Source: Bolinopsis microptera (lineage: Eukaryota > Ctenophora > Tentaculata > Lobata > Bolinopsidae). Taken from it: DNA of 64,000 nt. The stretch is from contig NC_087075.1 in the NCBI RefSeq assembly GCF_026151205.1, positions 9,904,303 through 9,968,302 of the forward strand, read 5' to 3'. A program made the position numbers and the translations under genes. Every line of letters begins with the position of its first letter. Within the stretch, counting starts at the first letter, position 1. The notes beneath the pieces were generated by a model. The model did not search any database. It had not been told where the DNA came from and worked only from the letters and a program-made list of their open reading frames with translations. This document shows positions 1 to 12,361 of the stretch, one piece after another.

Positions 1-1240
1 GGATTGTCAGGTATTTCATTCATTCATACTTAATCGGTTTAAAGCTGTATATTTAGAGCTCACTATTGTTTGAACTATGAAAGCAGAACGTAAATAATGG
101 ACAATATACCGACGACAATACCAAGGACCCGAGTGCCGCATTGACTTTTCCGGATCCGTTTTTACCGAAGGCTTATCCACCAGTTACTCATGCTGCATGT
201 ATAGTCTGATAATATTTTGTTTTATCTCTAGCAAGCATTCTGTAAGTTGGAGTGTCGTATTTATTATAGAAGAGCCAGCCAACCTCCGCAGTCCGCATTA
301 CAATCTTTTGTATGCCAGGTTCGTTTATAAAATCTAATCATATAATAAGATTGATCCAATAGTCTAAGATGAACGGTATATCTTAGCTCATCGTTATTAA
401 AATCCTAATGGATGAATTAATCAAGTAATGTTCCCTTCCAACACAACTAAACAACAAACAAATGCTTGCTCACCAGTGGTGACGCAATCGTAGGGGCATG
501 CAGTTGGTTCAGTCTCATTAAACTATATAAAAAATAAGTATAAAGAATAAGGAAAAGGAACGGGAATGAAGCCAATACCAGAAGTGAAACCCCACCAAAG
601 AATAATTGATCCTTAGGTAGACCTGGTGAAATAAAGTAACTGAACTGTAAGTTTAAGAAAAGACGGAAGGAATAAAGGAGAGAGGAAATAATGTTATGTG
701 AACATCATCAGCAGATGATTTGGCACACCGGTTTCGGGGGTTAATACCTGTACCGGTTTAATGTGCCAAGACCCCCTAGCAATCACTCGTCAGTGATCAC
801 CTGTTCACGTTAAATGTAACTCTCACCCCGACGACAGCGTCGAGAAATTATCAAATTATGCATTTGCGCCATACTGGACACATTTTATATTTAATATTTT
901 GTGGTTTGTAGAAATTAGTGTCATCTAAAGTATAGCTTAACTGGCGAGCAAGCATCGTCCCACTCGGCGGGGACGAAAATACCGAGTCCAATCACAGAAA
1001 GTTAACCAAAAGATAAAAACAAGAGCTCGGATATTAACAAAAATCACACGCTCCAGACGACGGGGGAAGAGAGGATAGGAAGTAAGCTGCTGGGCTCAAC
1101 AAATTTTGATAATTGTAAACAAATTTGTTCTTGTGCCCTATAATAATTTGGTATTGAGGTATGACCCTGTACTGTGCGTGATAGTGAAAATGAAAGTGAA
1201 TGTGAATCTGTAATGCGAACGAAACAGAGGCACATATTAG
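1..1240. other. No gene recognised
   Basis: No ORF here has splice signals, paralogues or domain-like composition that would make it convincing. The only visible structure is a short imperfect inverted repeat around 720-770 (TTGGCACA with TGTGCCAA, both next to CCGGT) and a perfect 7-bp hairpin around 780-797. A weak GTGAAA-like run lies near 1180-1205. I read the rest as intergenic or repeat-derived. Confidence 0.5.
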
Positions 1241-1244
1241 GTGC

Positions 1245-1370
1245 GGTAAAAAAATCGAAATTATGCGGTACCGCACCCGACTATAAAGGTAAAATGTGCG
1301 GTAAGTTGCGGTAAATTTTTACCAATTATGCGGCAAATGTGCGGCGATTTTTTCGAAATTTGTGCGGGAA
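1245..1370. repeat. Local GTGCGGTAA-like degenerate repeat
   Basis: GTGCGG and TGCGGTAA words recur at irregular spacing over about 125 bp, including a GCGGTACCGC palindrome. It does not code for a recognisable protein and looks like a decayed simple or transposon-derived repeat. Confidence 0.45.
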
Positions 1371-1554
1371 TTGTGAGATTTGTATAGAACGTTAGAACTG
1401 CAGTAGGGTCAGTTTAAACATAAATGACATAATTGCCATGTCTGAAGTGGGTTGTAAATGGGCCATTTTTAGCCTCGAGCGTTTTGGTCCTTTGTTCCTG
1501 CCACTCAGCATTGCCTAATGCAAAGTTGTCATACGTTGTATGACCCGCCGCGCA

Positions 1555-1985
1555 CGAAGTGCGCGGCTCCCCCTGTATCGTCGAAGACGATTGACGATAC
1601 TCCACTATAGTGAAGCGACCGTGGGGGTCACCACGTGATACAAATGCAAAGTAGACATTTTTCTAATACAATAGAGAAATTGACTGATGTTACTTGTTTA
1701 AATTTCTTCGAAGTAGCACGCGCCGCTTTCTTCTCGAAATGTCATCGTGTTGGCCCGATGGCACGTCACAGGAGGAGCATTTAAGGGTGATACTCGTAAA
1801 ATATCTGTTCTATATATTGACCGTCGACGAGTCCAACTCGGCGCACGTCCTGGTAGGTTGTAAACCTACAACACTTGTAGCGCGATGCGTTACTATGCCG
1901 CGCCGCGCACTCAATAAGGCTCCTCCTGGCTAGATCGGCGAAATGCGCTACTGTGCCGCGCCGAGCTGCCATGAATTGACATCGT
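1555..1985. repeat. CpG-rich dispersed repeat, longest copy
   Basis: This GC- and CpG-rich block contrasts with its AT-rich surroundings. Parts of it recur at about 2925-3045 (the segment from GCGATG to GAATTGACATCGTCAATTAA), 3258-3305 (reverse orientation), 3455-3562 (the TGATACTYGTAAAATATCTG to AAACCTACA segment) and 4083-4200 (the TTCTTCGAAGTAGC segment). Different copies keep different pieces, as expected for an old transposon broken by deletion. No transposase is visible and the ORFs across it are short. Confidence 0.6.
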
Positions 1986-2326
1986 CAATTAACTACAACA
2001 CTAAATTCAATCACTTGCCATAATAAAAATTTTTGCTCTAACCAGAGCCCTCTCGCTTGCAATACGCGTAGACACATGGCTATGTGAATAAAAATACTAA
2101 CAATCAATTATCAAATAAAGTTTAATCAATAATTATATACAATCACCAAAAAATGTTTCCTCAAGTTTATTTCTAGTCAACTAGTTCGTGGTTTACAAAA
2201 GTGTTATTTTATTTACGATTTATAAACTTAAAGGAATTATTAAATCAAAGTTCTAAACAAGGTATAGTTAAAAAAACAACGCCCAAGTCTAATCTTTCCC
2301 TAAAACAAAAACAAAAAATTAAAACT

Positions 2327-2740
2327 TCATTGCAAATTCCGCCAATATCTCTTGTCATAACTCAAATTACGGAGATAATGCAGGTCAAAGATATTATTCA
2401 AATAAAGATTTCTTTTACATAAATCATGCACAATCAGCGAGAATAGATTGCTTTGGGGTCTTCTTCTTCTCCCTGGTAAGTCCAGTGTATTGTTGGCAAA
2501 AATGAGGGAAGAAAACGCTGGTCCGTCAATAGGACCCCGCAAAACATGTTTTAACATTCTCCACCGACTACGGGCCACTTTTTCTGACAATGGTTCAGAA
2601 TTGCAGCGTTTATACAAGTTTTTGTTGGAGATGACTCCTGGGTACTTTATATTCAAAATAGTGCGAAGATGTCTGCGGTGAACAACATTTAGTTTTTCAA
2701 GGAATATTTTGGGGACGGCCCAACAGGATGAGTTGTACAT
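2327..2740 (-). mobile_element. LINE reverse transcriptase, C-terminal fragment
   Basis: A 137-codon fragment matches the end of the LINE at 10133-12170. Both contain NSSCWA/NCSSWA, RRKHLR-type and ISN(K/E)NLYKRC motifs, then RW(R/K)ML.HVLRG, GRRRRP.SNLF and a final RRLWR-like segment. This is the region downstream of the RT palm in RTE-like non-LTR elements. No RT or endonuclease motif remains, so it is a 5'-truncated dead copy. The exact clade is uncertain. Confidence 0.8.
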
Positions 2741-2924
2741 AAGAACCGATACGACTAAAGCATTATCAATTATACAGTATTAGACGCTTGTTTAGGGGCA
2801 GTTTATCACTCCAGGCCTTTTTGTAATTGTTAAAGGAATGTAAAATAAAATTTTATTTAAATAAACACTAATTGTTTCATTGAAAATTTATAGCTTTATT
2901 GAAATTTCTTGCAAATATATACTT

Positions 2925-3045
2925 GTAACGCGATGTGTTACTGTGCTGCGCCGCGCACTCAATGAGGCTTCTCTCGCTAGATCGGCGGGATGCGCTAATG
3001 TGCCGCGCCGAGCTGCGATGAATTGACATCGTCAATTAAATATAT
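2925..3045. repeat. CpG-rich dispersed repeat, second copy
   Basis: It matches about 1880-1985 over roughly 110 bp, including CCGCGCCGCGCACTCAAT-like and TGAATTGACATCGTCAATTA segments. The copies differ by scattered substitutions, many at CpG sites. Confidence 0.6.
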
Positions 3046-3408
3046 ACACTTATTAACTAACATAAATTACTTGGAATACTTTGAAAGAGATCAACAAGCT
3101 TAAAAACACTTATGTCTTATTTCTTTGTAAAACGCACAATACGGTTAGTAGCTTTTGTTGAGGTGCTTCAAACGTGATTTTAATATAATAAAATATTTTG
3201 GTCGATACACGTACACGTCAACTTTACGGGTTTTACTAATTCGCCGTTTTTGTGGGTTTATAACCTACCAGGACGCGCGCCGAGTTGGACTCGTCGACGG
3301 CCCCGTTCGTTAATGTTTCGACACGCGCGCAAACTAGCATTCTTGCTTCGCATCGAAGATGGTTGCAGAGCAACGATCTGGAAAGGTTGAAATCATCAAT
3401 CAATGCAC

Positions 3409-3434
3409 AACCCTAACCCTAACCAAAGCCCTAA
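3409..3434. repeat. Short interstitial telomere-like tract (CCCTAA)
   Basis: Two perfect CCCTAA units are followed by decayed units. Another short CCCTAA tract lies near 42468-42487. TTAGGG is the usual metazoan telomere repeat, so this is a small interstitial telomeric sequence and not a chromosome end. Confidence 0.6.
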
Positions 3435-3454
3435 ACAATCGAATTCGTGTTTAT

Positions 3455-3562
3455 AATTAACGAGTGATACTTGTAAAATATCTGTTCCATATATTGGACC
3501 GTCGACGATCAGTCCAACTGCCAACTCGGCGCGCGTCCTGGTAGGTTGTAAACCTACAAGTT
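3455..3562. repeat. CpG-rich dispersed repeat, third copy
   Basis: It matches about 1775-1880. A fragment in the opposite orientation lies at 3258-3305, so this segment has an inverted partner 150 bp away. Confidence 0.55.
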
Positions 3563-4082
3563 TATAATAGATTCCATCATGCACATAGCAAACCAAATTG
3601 TATTAATGATTACAAATTAAATGAATTTGATTTAATCTAATTTTCCTTGGTTTACTATAATGTATACATACACATATTGACATAGCATAGAATGTGAGGG
3701 AGTTTTAAAAATCGCCATCTTTGACTTATTTACCGAAAAGGCTTATTTTATACATCGACATTTTGACATAGAGATTTCTACCAATACATGATACATTTAA
3801 ATGTATTTTTAAAATTTACTGTTTTGGGGTCCTCCGGAAATCTGTCAGCATAATAATGTAAGCCAATCACTAATGACATTAGTAATGTAAACTAATTTTC
3901 TTAATTAACCGCGTTAAAATACAAAACGATATTTAAAAATCATAACCACAAACTCTTTATTATGTATTAATAATTATACTCCGTATAGATTCACTGTTTG
4001 AGTTTCTATGATTGTTCCCGATTTACTCACAGCTGATCACTAATGTGGTTTTACTTCTAGATGCAGTCAGAGTTTACTGGGC

Positions 4083-4200
4083 CTTGACGGATGTTACTAG
4101 TCTAAATTTCTTCGAAGTAGCGCGCGCCGCTTTCTTCTCGAAATGGCCCGATGGCACGAGCTACGAATGACGAAGTAGCGCGCGCCGGGCCAGATCATTA
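4083..4200. repeat. CpG-rich dispersed repeat, fourth copy
   Basis: It matches about 1683-1765. The AAGTAGCGCGCGCCG segment appears twice within this copy, a small internal duplication. Confidence 0.5.
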
Positions 4201-4550
4201 ACAATGGTCAAACTGGGCGCTCAGCCTATCATTCCGCCGAATCTCTATGTGCATGAACATAATAGCCGAGGTCCCCAGGTAAAGTCAAAGTCGGCGTTGT
4301 AGTCTGAATCCGGTGTCCACCTGTGACCTGAGGAAGATTAAAATTTAGTTTAATGACAGTTTTTTTATTTGCTTCATATTTACCTTTTAATTAATAACTT
4401 TCTTGAAAAAAAGGCCAAATAAAAATTGGAAATGTCTGTCTCGGTGTATCAGTATGTTGCAAATTTCACAATAAAGTCAACAAACAATTAGTGGTAAAAA
4501 CGAATTTATATGTATGATGTACCTTGTTTATCACTTAGCATTTTGAAGTC

Positions 4551-7500
4551 CTATTCTTTATCTATGGTGTCGTATACATTTTCACTGTCTGATGCTATGA
4601 ACTGTCTCTCCTCAGCTGAACAACTCACCCCAACTTCAGCCATGATAATTGGACTCTCACTTGGCAGCTCAACTAGTTCCATTTCTTCCTGGGCGCCTAT
4701 ATGTGCACTGGCCTGGGAGTTATAGACCACTCTTATAACTGGATCTATTTCCTCTAGCCTACCTTTTCTTTTCTCACAGTAAAGAAGTAGACTTAGTGTT
4801 AGGGACACCACTGCCAGGAGTCCCGATGTGCATGACACAATAATCAGAATATAAATTATTTTGTGAACACTCGTTTGAACTTTATCAGGCGACAGAGACT
4901 GACAGGATCCACTTCCATTCTTAGCACAGCAATGTTGAGAGCCTGCTTCTGAGGATGTTCCTGTAGGACACATGGAACATGAGGTCATGTCGGGGTTTTT
5001 GAAGGTACCAGGTATGCAGGAACAACTCTCAGATCCAACTGTTGAAGTTGAGAATGGCGAGCAAGGGGCACAAGCAGACATTTGGGAGTCTTTGTAGGTA
5101 TTCTGAGGGCATAAGACACAGGTTTCGCTAGTATTTTCAGTCCAACTCCAGTTAGTACCAATTGGGCAGTTGCAAGCTGTTCCGTTATATATGACCTTTG
5201 ATCCAGGCGGACAGCTTAGGCATTGTAAGGATTTGCTCCAATACCTATCCTCAATACAGGCACACCGGTCAGAACTGGCTGCTGACGAGGAGAAATCAGG
5301 GCAGAATGTACATGATGTCCTAGTCCCAGTTCCAGCTTCGTAAGTGTTAGCAGCAGGACAGGGTCTACAAGACCTAGAACTAGTGTATTGACCTGGAGGG
5401 CAGGTCACACTGATGCAACTGGAGGAACCAGTAGTGGAGGTAGATGTGGCTGAGCATGAAGTACACCATGTCCTAGAATTAGTTCCAGATTTGTAAGTGT
5501 TAGCAGCACAGGTTCTACAGTACCATCTATTATAATTATTATAACTATAAGCGTATTGACCTGGAGGGCAGGTCACTGGCAGGTCCCCTAGCTCATTCCA
5601 ATTCTCATCAACCAGCAGGAAGCTGCATTCTGAAAAAAGTGCAACTCATTCTCTTGTTGATCTACTTAATCGAACTATATTATAGCGACACTGCTATAAT
5701 ACGACGTGGTTCTCATATCTCTGTATACCTCTAAACATTAAACAGTGTATACGATATAGTGCACTAATTGAACTGTAATGACAGCACTTAACTTTATTGT
5801 GACATAAATAATTGCACTACTTATCAGTTTAGACTTTAGCACACTGCTAGTAGCACACTGCTAGTAACACACTGCTAGTAGCACACTGCTAGTAGCACAC
5901 TGCTAGTAGCACACTGCTAGTAGCACACTGCTAGTAGCACACTGCTAGTAGCACACTGCTAGTAGCACACTGCTAGTAGCACACTGCTAGTAGCACACTG
6001 CTAGTAACACACTGCTAGTAACACACTGCTAGTAACACACTGCTAGTAACACACTGCTAGTAGCACACTGCTAGTAGCACACTGCTAGTAACACACTGCT
6101 AGTAACACACTGCTAGTAACACACTGCTAGTAGCACACTGCTAGTAACACACTGCTAGTAGCACACTGCTAGTAACACACTGCTAGTAGCACACCGCTAG
6201 TAGCACACTGCTAGTAACACACTGCTAGTAACACACTGCTAGTAACACACTACTAGTAATACACTGCTAGTAACACACTGCTAGTAACACACTGCTAGTA
6301 ACACACTACTAGTAATACACTGCTAGTAACACACTGCTAGTAGCACACTGCTAGTAACACACTGCTAGTAGCACACCGCTAGTAGCACACTGCAGGTAGC
6401 ACACTGCTAGTGGCATACTGCTAGTAGCACACTGCTAGTAGCACACTGCTAGTAGCACACTGCTAGTAACACACTGCTAGTAACACACTGCTAGTAACAC
6501 ACTGCTAGTAGCACACCGCTAGTAGCACACTGCTAGTAGTACACTGCTAGTAGCACACTGCTAGTAGCACACTGCTAGTAGCACACCGCTAGTAGCACAC
6601 CGCTAGTAGCACACTGCAGGTAGCACACTGCTAGTAACACATTTCTAGTAAGTAGTAGCACACTGCTAGTAGCACACTGCTAGTAACACACTGCTAGTAA
6701 CACACTGCTAGTAACACACTACTAGTAATACACTGCTAGTAACACACTGCTAGTAGCACACTGCTAGTAACACACTGCTAGTAGCACACCGCTAGTAGCA
6801 CACTGCAGGTAGCACACTGCTAGTGGCATACTGCTAGTAGCACACTGCTAGTAGCACACTGCTAGTAGCACACTGCTAGTAACACACTGCTAGTAACACA
6901 CTGCTAGTAACACACTGCTAGTAGCACACTGCTAGTAGCACACTGCTAGTAGTACACTGCTAGTAGCACACTGCTAGTAGCACACTGCTAGTAGCACACC
7001 GCTAGTAGCACACCGCTAGTAGCACACTGCAGGTAGCACACTGCTAGTAACACACTGCTAGTAGCATACTGCTAGTAGCAACCTGCTAGTGTACACTGCT
7101 AGTAGTACATTGCTAGTAGCACACTGCTAGTAGCACACTGCTAGTTGCACACTGCTAGTAGCACACTACTAGTAACACACTGCTAGTAGCACACTGCTAG
7201 TAACACACTGCTAGTAACACACTGCTAGTAACACATTTCTAGTAAGTAGTAGCACACTGCTAGTAGCACACTGCTAGTAACACACTGCTAGTAACACATT
7301 GCTAGTAACACACTGCTAGTAACACACTGCTAGTAACACACTGCTAGTAACACACTGCTAGTAGCACACCGCTAGTAGCACACTGCAGGTAGCACACTGC
7401 TAGTGGCATACTGCTAGTAGCACATTGCTAGTAGCACACTGCTAGTAGCACACTGCTAGTAACACACTGCTAGTAACACACTGCTAGTAACACACTGCTA

Positions 7501-7945
7501 ATAGCACACCGCTAGTAGCACATTGCAGGTAGCACACTGCTAGTAGCACACTGCTAGTAGCACACTGCTAGTAGCACACTGCTAGTAGCACACTGCTAGT
7601 AGCAACCTGCTAGTAGCACACTGCTAGTAGCAACCTGCTAGTAGCACACTGCTAGTAGCACACTGCTAGTAGCAACCTGCTAGTAGCACACTGCTAGTAG
7701 CACACTGCTAGTAGTACACTGCTAGTAGCAAACTGCAGGCAGCACACTGCTGGTAGCACACTGCTAGTAGTACACTGCTAGTAGCACACTATTGATAGCA
7801 CCATATTTAGTCACGTAATATATTCGTTATACTATTAATTAAAACAGAAAATTAGTTTTAAAAATTAAGATTATAAACTAATAAACTTACGGTAATTAGT
7901 CAGAATTAGAGCGAGCAGCAACGCTATCTTTGTCGGAAGCAGCAT
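4551..7945 (-). CDS. Single-pass membrane protein with Ephrin-receptor-like cysteine repeats
   Basis: Two coding exons on the minus strand, 7945-7891 and 5629-4551, give a 377-residue protein. Exon 1 encodes a start Met and a hydrophobic signal peptide (about residues 1-17) and ends at a consensus GTAAGT donor. Exon 2 follows a T-rich CAG acceptor, and the phases join cleanly at Tyr-Gln-Cys. Residues about 20-260 are repeated C-rich modules of the form CPPGxY..C..C....Y..G....C..C, as in Ephrin_rec_like (GCC2/GCC3) and TNFR-like ectodomains. One hydrophobic helix (about 276-302) is followed by basic residues and a tail of about 75 residues ending near a YDTI sequence, a possible sorting or phosphorylation motif. 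A cell-surface receptor or adhesion role is inferred; there is no kinase or death domain. The intron contains a 2-kb minisatellite. Confidence 0.8.
5838..7790. repeat. 14-bp minisatellite (CTAGTAGCACACTG)n in an intron
   Basis: About 140 copies of a 14-bp unit, mostly alternating between AGTAGCAC and AGTAACAC variants. Rare variants (GCAGGTAGC, TGGCATAC, CACATTTCTAGTAAGTAGTAG) recur as blocks. For example, the TGGCATAC block starts at 6411, 6824 and 7404, which shows higher-order duplication of several hundred bases. The array fills most of the intron of the receptor-like gene. Confidence 0.95.
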
Positions 7946-7989
7946 CTTTCACAAAAACAAACAGGGGTGAACTCTCCGATCAGACGATG

Positions 7990-9440
7990 AAATATGCGAT
8001 CAAATTGCGACGTATCAATGTAACGTTTGGAATTATCTACCAACGTGATTTGTTGAGTTATGTAAGAGCACCCCAGTGAGCACCTGTATTATCTACCATT
8101 CAAAATAATCCGGTTTATGGATTTTGAGTTCCTCATTTAGTGGTATAGAATTTCAATTCAAACTTCAAAGAGAAGTCTTTTTGTTGACAAGTAAAACTCT
8201 ATTACCGGTTACTGAGCTGGTTACCATGGTAATTGAGCTGCTGGTTACTGTGGTTACTGCTGACACGAACTCAAGATTGCCTTTAACGAACTTATCATAA
8301 AAATGTGCTGTCATCTTTCACTGCTCCCACGATTCTTTGAGTTGATTTTGAGTTCCTTATTTTGTGGTGTAAGCAGATATACTGTTGATCATGTGGAGAT
8401 TTTAATTTCAAATTCTCAATATGGTGGTTGAGGTGGTCGAACGGCTAAATTACTAGAATTTGTTAACTCACAGATAATTTTACTACAGCGGATCATCCGA
8501 TAATCAGAACAGAGACTGGGAACGTTTTGTGATTTCATAAGTTTGTATACGTTTTAACTGCTAAAAATTCATCAAATATTTTGATTGATGATAGGATGCA
8601 TACTGCATAGGAAAGTACTCGGCACTAACTCAAACCGAACTTGTTACAATTTGCTGGCCGTGAATGAATGGGAAAATCCAGCGACCGATTTCACAAAATG
8701 TATATTCCCTTTTGTGGTGCTTTATGTGGCCGGTATGTAACTTCCAAAACATCTATTGGGTCTCATGTCATCCTTAGTAAACCGACTAATTGATCGCTGG
8801 ACAATAATTCCGTAAAATATTTGAAATTTGTGTTTGAAAATAGGACAGGAGTTCGACAGTATCAATTTTCCACTTTGTAATGCTTTCTTTGAAATGCTTT
8901 ATCCAGATGGAATCAAAATTCCAGCAAAGCACAATTATTCCTTGAATCAGAACTTCACCATTTTGACGTTATTATTTTCCAGGGACCAATTAGTGAGTTG
9001 ATGGCACATTTAGGTTTTGAAAGGTAGATTCGCGGAGAAAGCTTTCGCCTTTCGAAGAAGGCTTCATATCCGAGTTTGATCGTTTCTGATACAAGATTGC
9101 GGACTTTTTACATAAGAAACACAGACACAAACATCAGTATTAAAACATTGAACACCAATTTATTGACTGTGTAGTCTACTTATTTTACAAAGTAAATATA
9201 GCAGTAAAACTTTTGCGACCGACTTTTTCCAGAAAACAGTGCAATTAAAAATAATTGTCTCTATAAATCATCTTGAAATTTAAAAAAACTGAGTACCCCA
9301 GGTTTTTCTGTATAACTAATTGCTAGCTTCTCTGATACAGTAATCTTTGCATGTTGTAGGTGAAGCACCTCATTTCACTGTAAGTAATCCTTCTACCCGG
9401 TGTATAACTAAGTTCTAAGCCCAATGACGTAGTCGTATCA
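7990..9440. other. Intergenic stretch, no gene recognised
   Basis: AT-rich sequence upstream of the receptor-like gene. GGTTACTG-type words cluster near 8200-8260, and two weakly similar segments start near 8115 and 8340. On the minus strand an AATAAA at about 9159-9164 could be the polyadenylation signal of the eight-cysteine gene that ends at 9471. Confidence 0.4.
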
Positions 9441-9470
9441 CCTGATGTGACGTCACTGCTCTTCTAATAG

Positions 9471-12361
9471 TTATTTTACTAGTTCTACTTCGACTAGTTT
9501 ACCATTAGGGTCAACATGCATTTCAACGTTATGTTCCAGCAGGTAGTTGACATGTTCAGCACAGAAATCCTCTCCTTTCATTCTGCTTTCACATTTCTGG
9601 AAAATTTTAAAAGTTTGGTCGACAATGCCAAACTATTTGTGTGTTAAATAAGACAAATTGTAAACTTGAGAAAGGTGGTCCTACAAAACTTTTCCATCTC
9701 AGATCTGAAAAATTGTAAACAAATTCTCAGAAAATCCGTGCACTAGCGAAGGATCAAATCGAACATAATATTAATATTATAGAATTATGAGGGGATCAGT
9801 TTCACAAACCGTATTGGCACAGACAACTTGACAGTTGAATCTTCCAGAACACATTCCGCAAATGTCAGGTTGACACCATAGATCACCCGGTACAAACTTT
9901 CGATTAAACCTGCAACAAACTTTCATTGTCGGCATGTGAAAAATAATTCGTAAGAAACTGTAACTGACATAATATTGGAATGCATTAAATGCAGGTTCAG
10001 TAGATTTGCTTGGAAAATTATGATTATTTTTTAGCTTTATGCAATTCATAGATCCAGAATAGGTTTTCATATAGTTTTAAGAGTTTTAATTATCTTTCCT
10101 TCCATATTATTTTAGCCTTTATTGAAGGTATATTGAGTAAATGTGCCGTCCAGGTGGTTGGTAAAGTGCCCCCGGGGAAGCCTCATCAGTACAGCGACGA
10201 TCCAACTGTCGTTAAACTTTCAGCAGAGAGAAAGTCCCTTCAGCAAGAATGTAGCCTCACAGGGATAAGTGACAGGAGTGGCCTCAGAAAAAGAATCAAC
10301 CATCTCAAACGTACCATCAAAAAGAGGTTGAAATCTATCAACGAGGCCACTGCTAACGCCCTAGTAGATGTCATCAACAACACCGACAGCTGCAGAAGCA
10401 TGTTTGAAGCGAATAGAACTTTGGCCCAGTGTAGGATGAAGAAAGATGGAGTGACTGTCCACGATGCAGACGGCAAAACCTTAGGTTCTGACTCATTAAA
10501 AGCAGAAGCTATTAAAGAATACTTTAATAATGAGTGCAATGAAAAAGATGAACCCCATCTCCCAGCATTCATAGACCCTCCTGGAAGCCTCCTCTGTCCC
10601 ATAACACCTGAAGAAGTTGGCCGTGCTGTTATGAAGCTGAAATCCGGTAGAGTGTGTGGCCCTGACGGTATACCTAATGAGCTAATGAAAGCTGCTGGAT
10701 ATCCCCTCCACTGTGAGTTGGCTAGGATCTACAATCTCTCCTTTGACGCCAACACATACATCCCAGCTATTGGAGAAGGTATCCTGACACCCCTTCAGCA
10801 GCCAGGAAAACCCCGAGGTCCGGTAAAGTCTATCCGGCCCCTCACATTGCTTAATGGAACTAGAAAAGTCCTATCCCTCGTAGCCTTGAACAGAATCAAT
10901 TACCACGTTGATATGTACACTGGACCTTGGCAGGCGGCATACAAGCAGGGTCGCAGTTGTGCTGACCTGGTTTGGTCTCAGAGAATGTTGACATCAGTGG
11001 TTACCAGGCGCGAGTTTGAGTATAGTAAAATCAACATTGACCGCTGCGTTTAATACCATCCGCAGACAGACCATCATCAACCTCCTCATTGATGCAGGAT
11101 GCTCTAGAGACGACATTCGCCTGGTTCAGTACCTCCTCTCAAATACAAAGCTCAAGGTGACGGTCAACAGAGCTGAGTCTGGTGAATTCGTGATTAATAT
11201 TGGAGCTTACCAGGGAGACAGTCTGGCAGGTAAAGTGTTTACATTGACCCTTGCCGGTGCCCTGAATCACATCAGAGCCGTGATCAGTGTCACAATCCCT
11301 AGACCGAACCCCCCAGTCTCTGATAGAAGCCTCCCGTTAGAGTCCGCCTATGCTGACGATGCTGAGCTTCTGAGTGAAGATGGTCAGAGTCTGGTGAAGA
11401 TACTAGAGATTGCCAGTGACATACTAAAGGACTGGAGTCTCTTTGTTAACGAATCAAAGACGGTGTTTACAAGAGTGTATTTGGCAGGAACAGATGCTTT
11501 AGATGCCCATGGCAATAAAATCAGAGGAAATGAAGAGTGGCGACAGTCAGTGCTATTAGGATCAAAGCTCTGTTCAGAAAGAGATATTGTCAACAGACGC
11601 AACAAAGCCAATGTTGCCTTCTACACCTACAAGAAAGTTGTACGAAGCTCTTGTCACTTCAGTGTTGTTGTATAACTGTAGCAGCTGGGCTGCTCCTGAA
11701 ACCGTAATGGCATCTGTCGACGTTCTTCAAAGGAAGCATCTGAGACAGATAATCAACACCTATTGGCCTACGGTTATCAGTAACGAGAACTTATATAAAA
11801 GATGTAATGTCAGTCCCCTTACTGAAACGATCAAGAAAGCACGATGGAAGATGCTTGGGCACGTTCTCAGAGGCGGTGATGACACTCCCGCTTTCTTATC
11901 TTTTAGATTTGCATGTTTAGGATGTCTTGACTACAAAGGAAGGAGGCGCAGACCTCGTTCAAATTTATTTGATTTATTATTAAGACATTATGACGAAGAA
12001 TATTATTATATATATATTGTGATTGTAATTTCAACGATTTAGTGTACAAAGCTCATGATAGACGTTTATGGAGAAGCTATGGGTGAGTCGAGACTACTCG
12101 GCCACTCGATTTTATGATTTATTTCCTATTATCTTGTGTTTGCTGTATATAGTTGATTAATAAATAAATAGGTAGTTCACTTTTAAAAACTTTACAATTT
12201 ACCAGATACCGTGCCTTTCGCCACTTAAACGAAATGAAATGAGGATCGCGAAGTGAAACAAAATCAAACCTTGAGAAGAAGCAAAGGTTGTGGTCAGCTG
12301 GGAAGGAGGTTGTCAGATGAAGTAAACTCAGGGTACCGATTAAGAAGAGTAGCTTCATCAT
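9471..12361 (-). CDS. Small secreted eight-cysteine protein, copy 1
   Basis: Three exons (12361-12270, 9909-9810, 9596-9471) give a 105-residue protein. Exon 1 encodes a signal peptide starting MMKLLFLIG and one Cys. Exon 2 begins with FNRKF.PGDLWC and exon 3 with KCESRMKGEDFC. From the tryptophan-linked Cys the spacing is C-x4-C-x2-C-x5-C-x3-C-x4-C-x9-C, identical in the paralogue at 17005-17913, and both copies share all intron positions and phases. This reciprocal conservation is the main evidence that the gene is real. The tail is acidic and Val/Glu-rich, containing MHVDP. I recognise no named family; it could be a short VWC-like or other disulphide-rich extracellular domain. Intron 1 carries a LINE insertion. 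Confidence 0.78.
10133..12170 (+). mobile_element. RTE-like LINE reverse transcriptase, frameshifted
   Basis: Three overlapping frames (10133-11053, 11016-11675, 11587-12042) read as one RT broken by two frameshifts. Frame 1 has the fingers (GPDGIPNEL, then PLTLLNGTRK). The first shift falls at about 11038 within motif A, next to AAFNTI. Frame 2 has a motif B-like GAYQGDSL and the motif C YADD. The second break, near 11640, also removes sequence. Frame 3 carries the C-terminal RKHLRQI...NLYKRC...GHVLRG region; a further shifted segment ends at 12086. No endonuclease domain precedes it, so it is 5'-truncated and inactive. It lies in intron 1 of the minus-strand eight-cysteine gene, in opposite orientation. 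Confidence 0.85.

Noticed and set aside
770-845. Hammerhead ribozyme-like CTGACGA and GAAAC on the minus strand
   Set aside because: The two core pieces are about 50 bases apart with no pairing stem II next to the core, and the CTGACGA lies in a simple hairpin.
5838-7790. CRISPR-like array appearance
   Set aside because: Units are directly adjacent with no unique spacers, and the region is a eukaryotic intron minisatellite.
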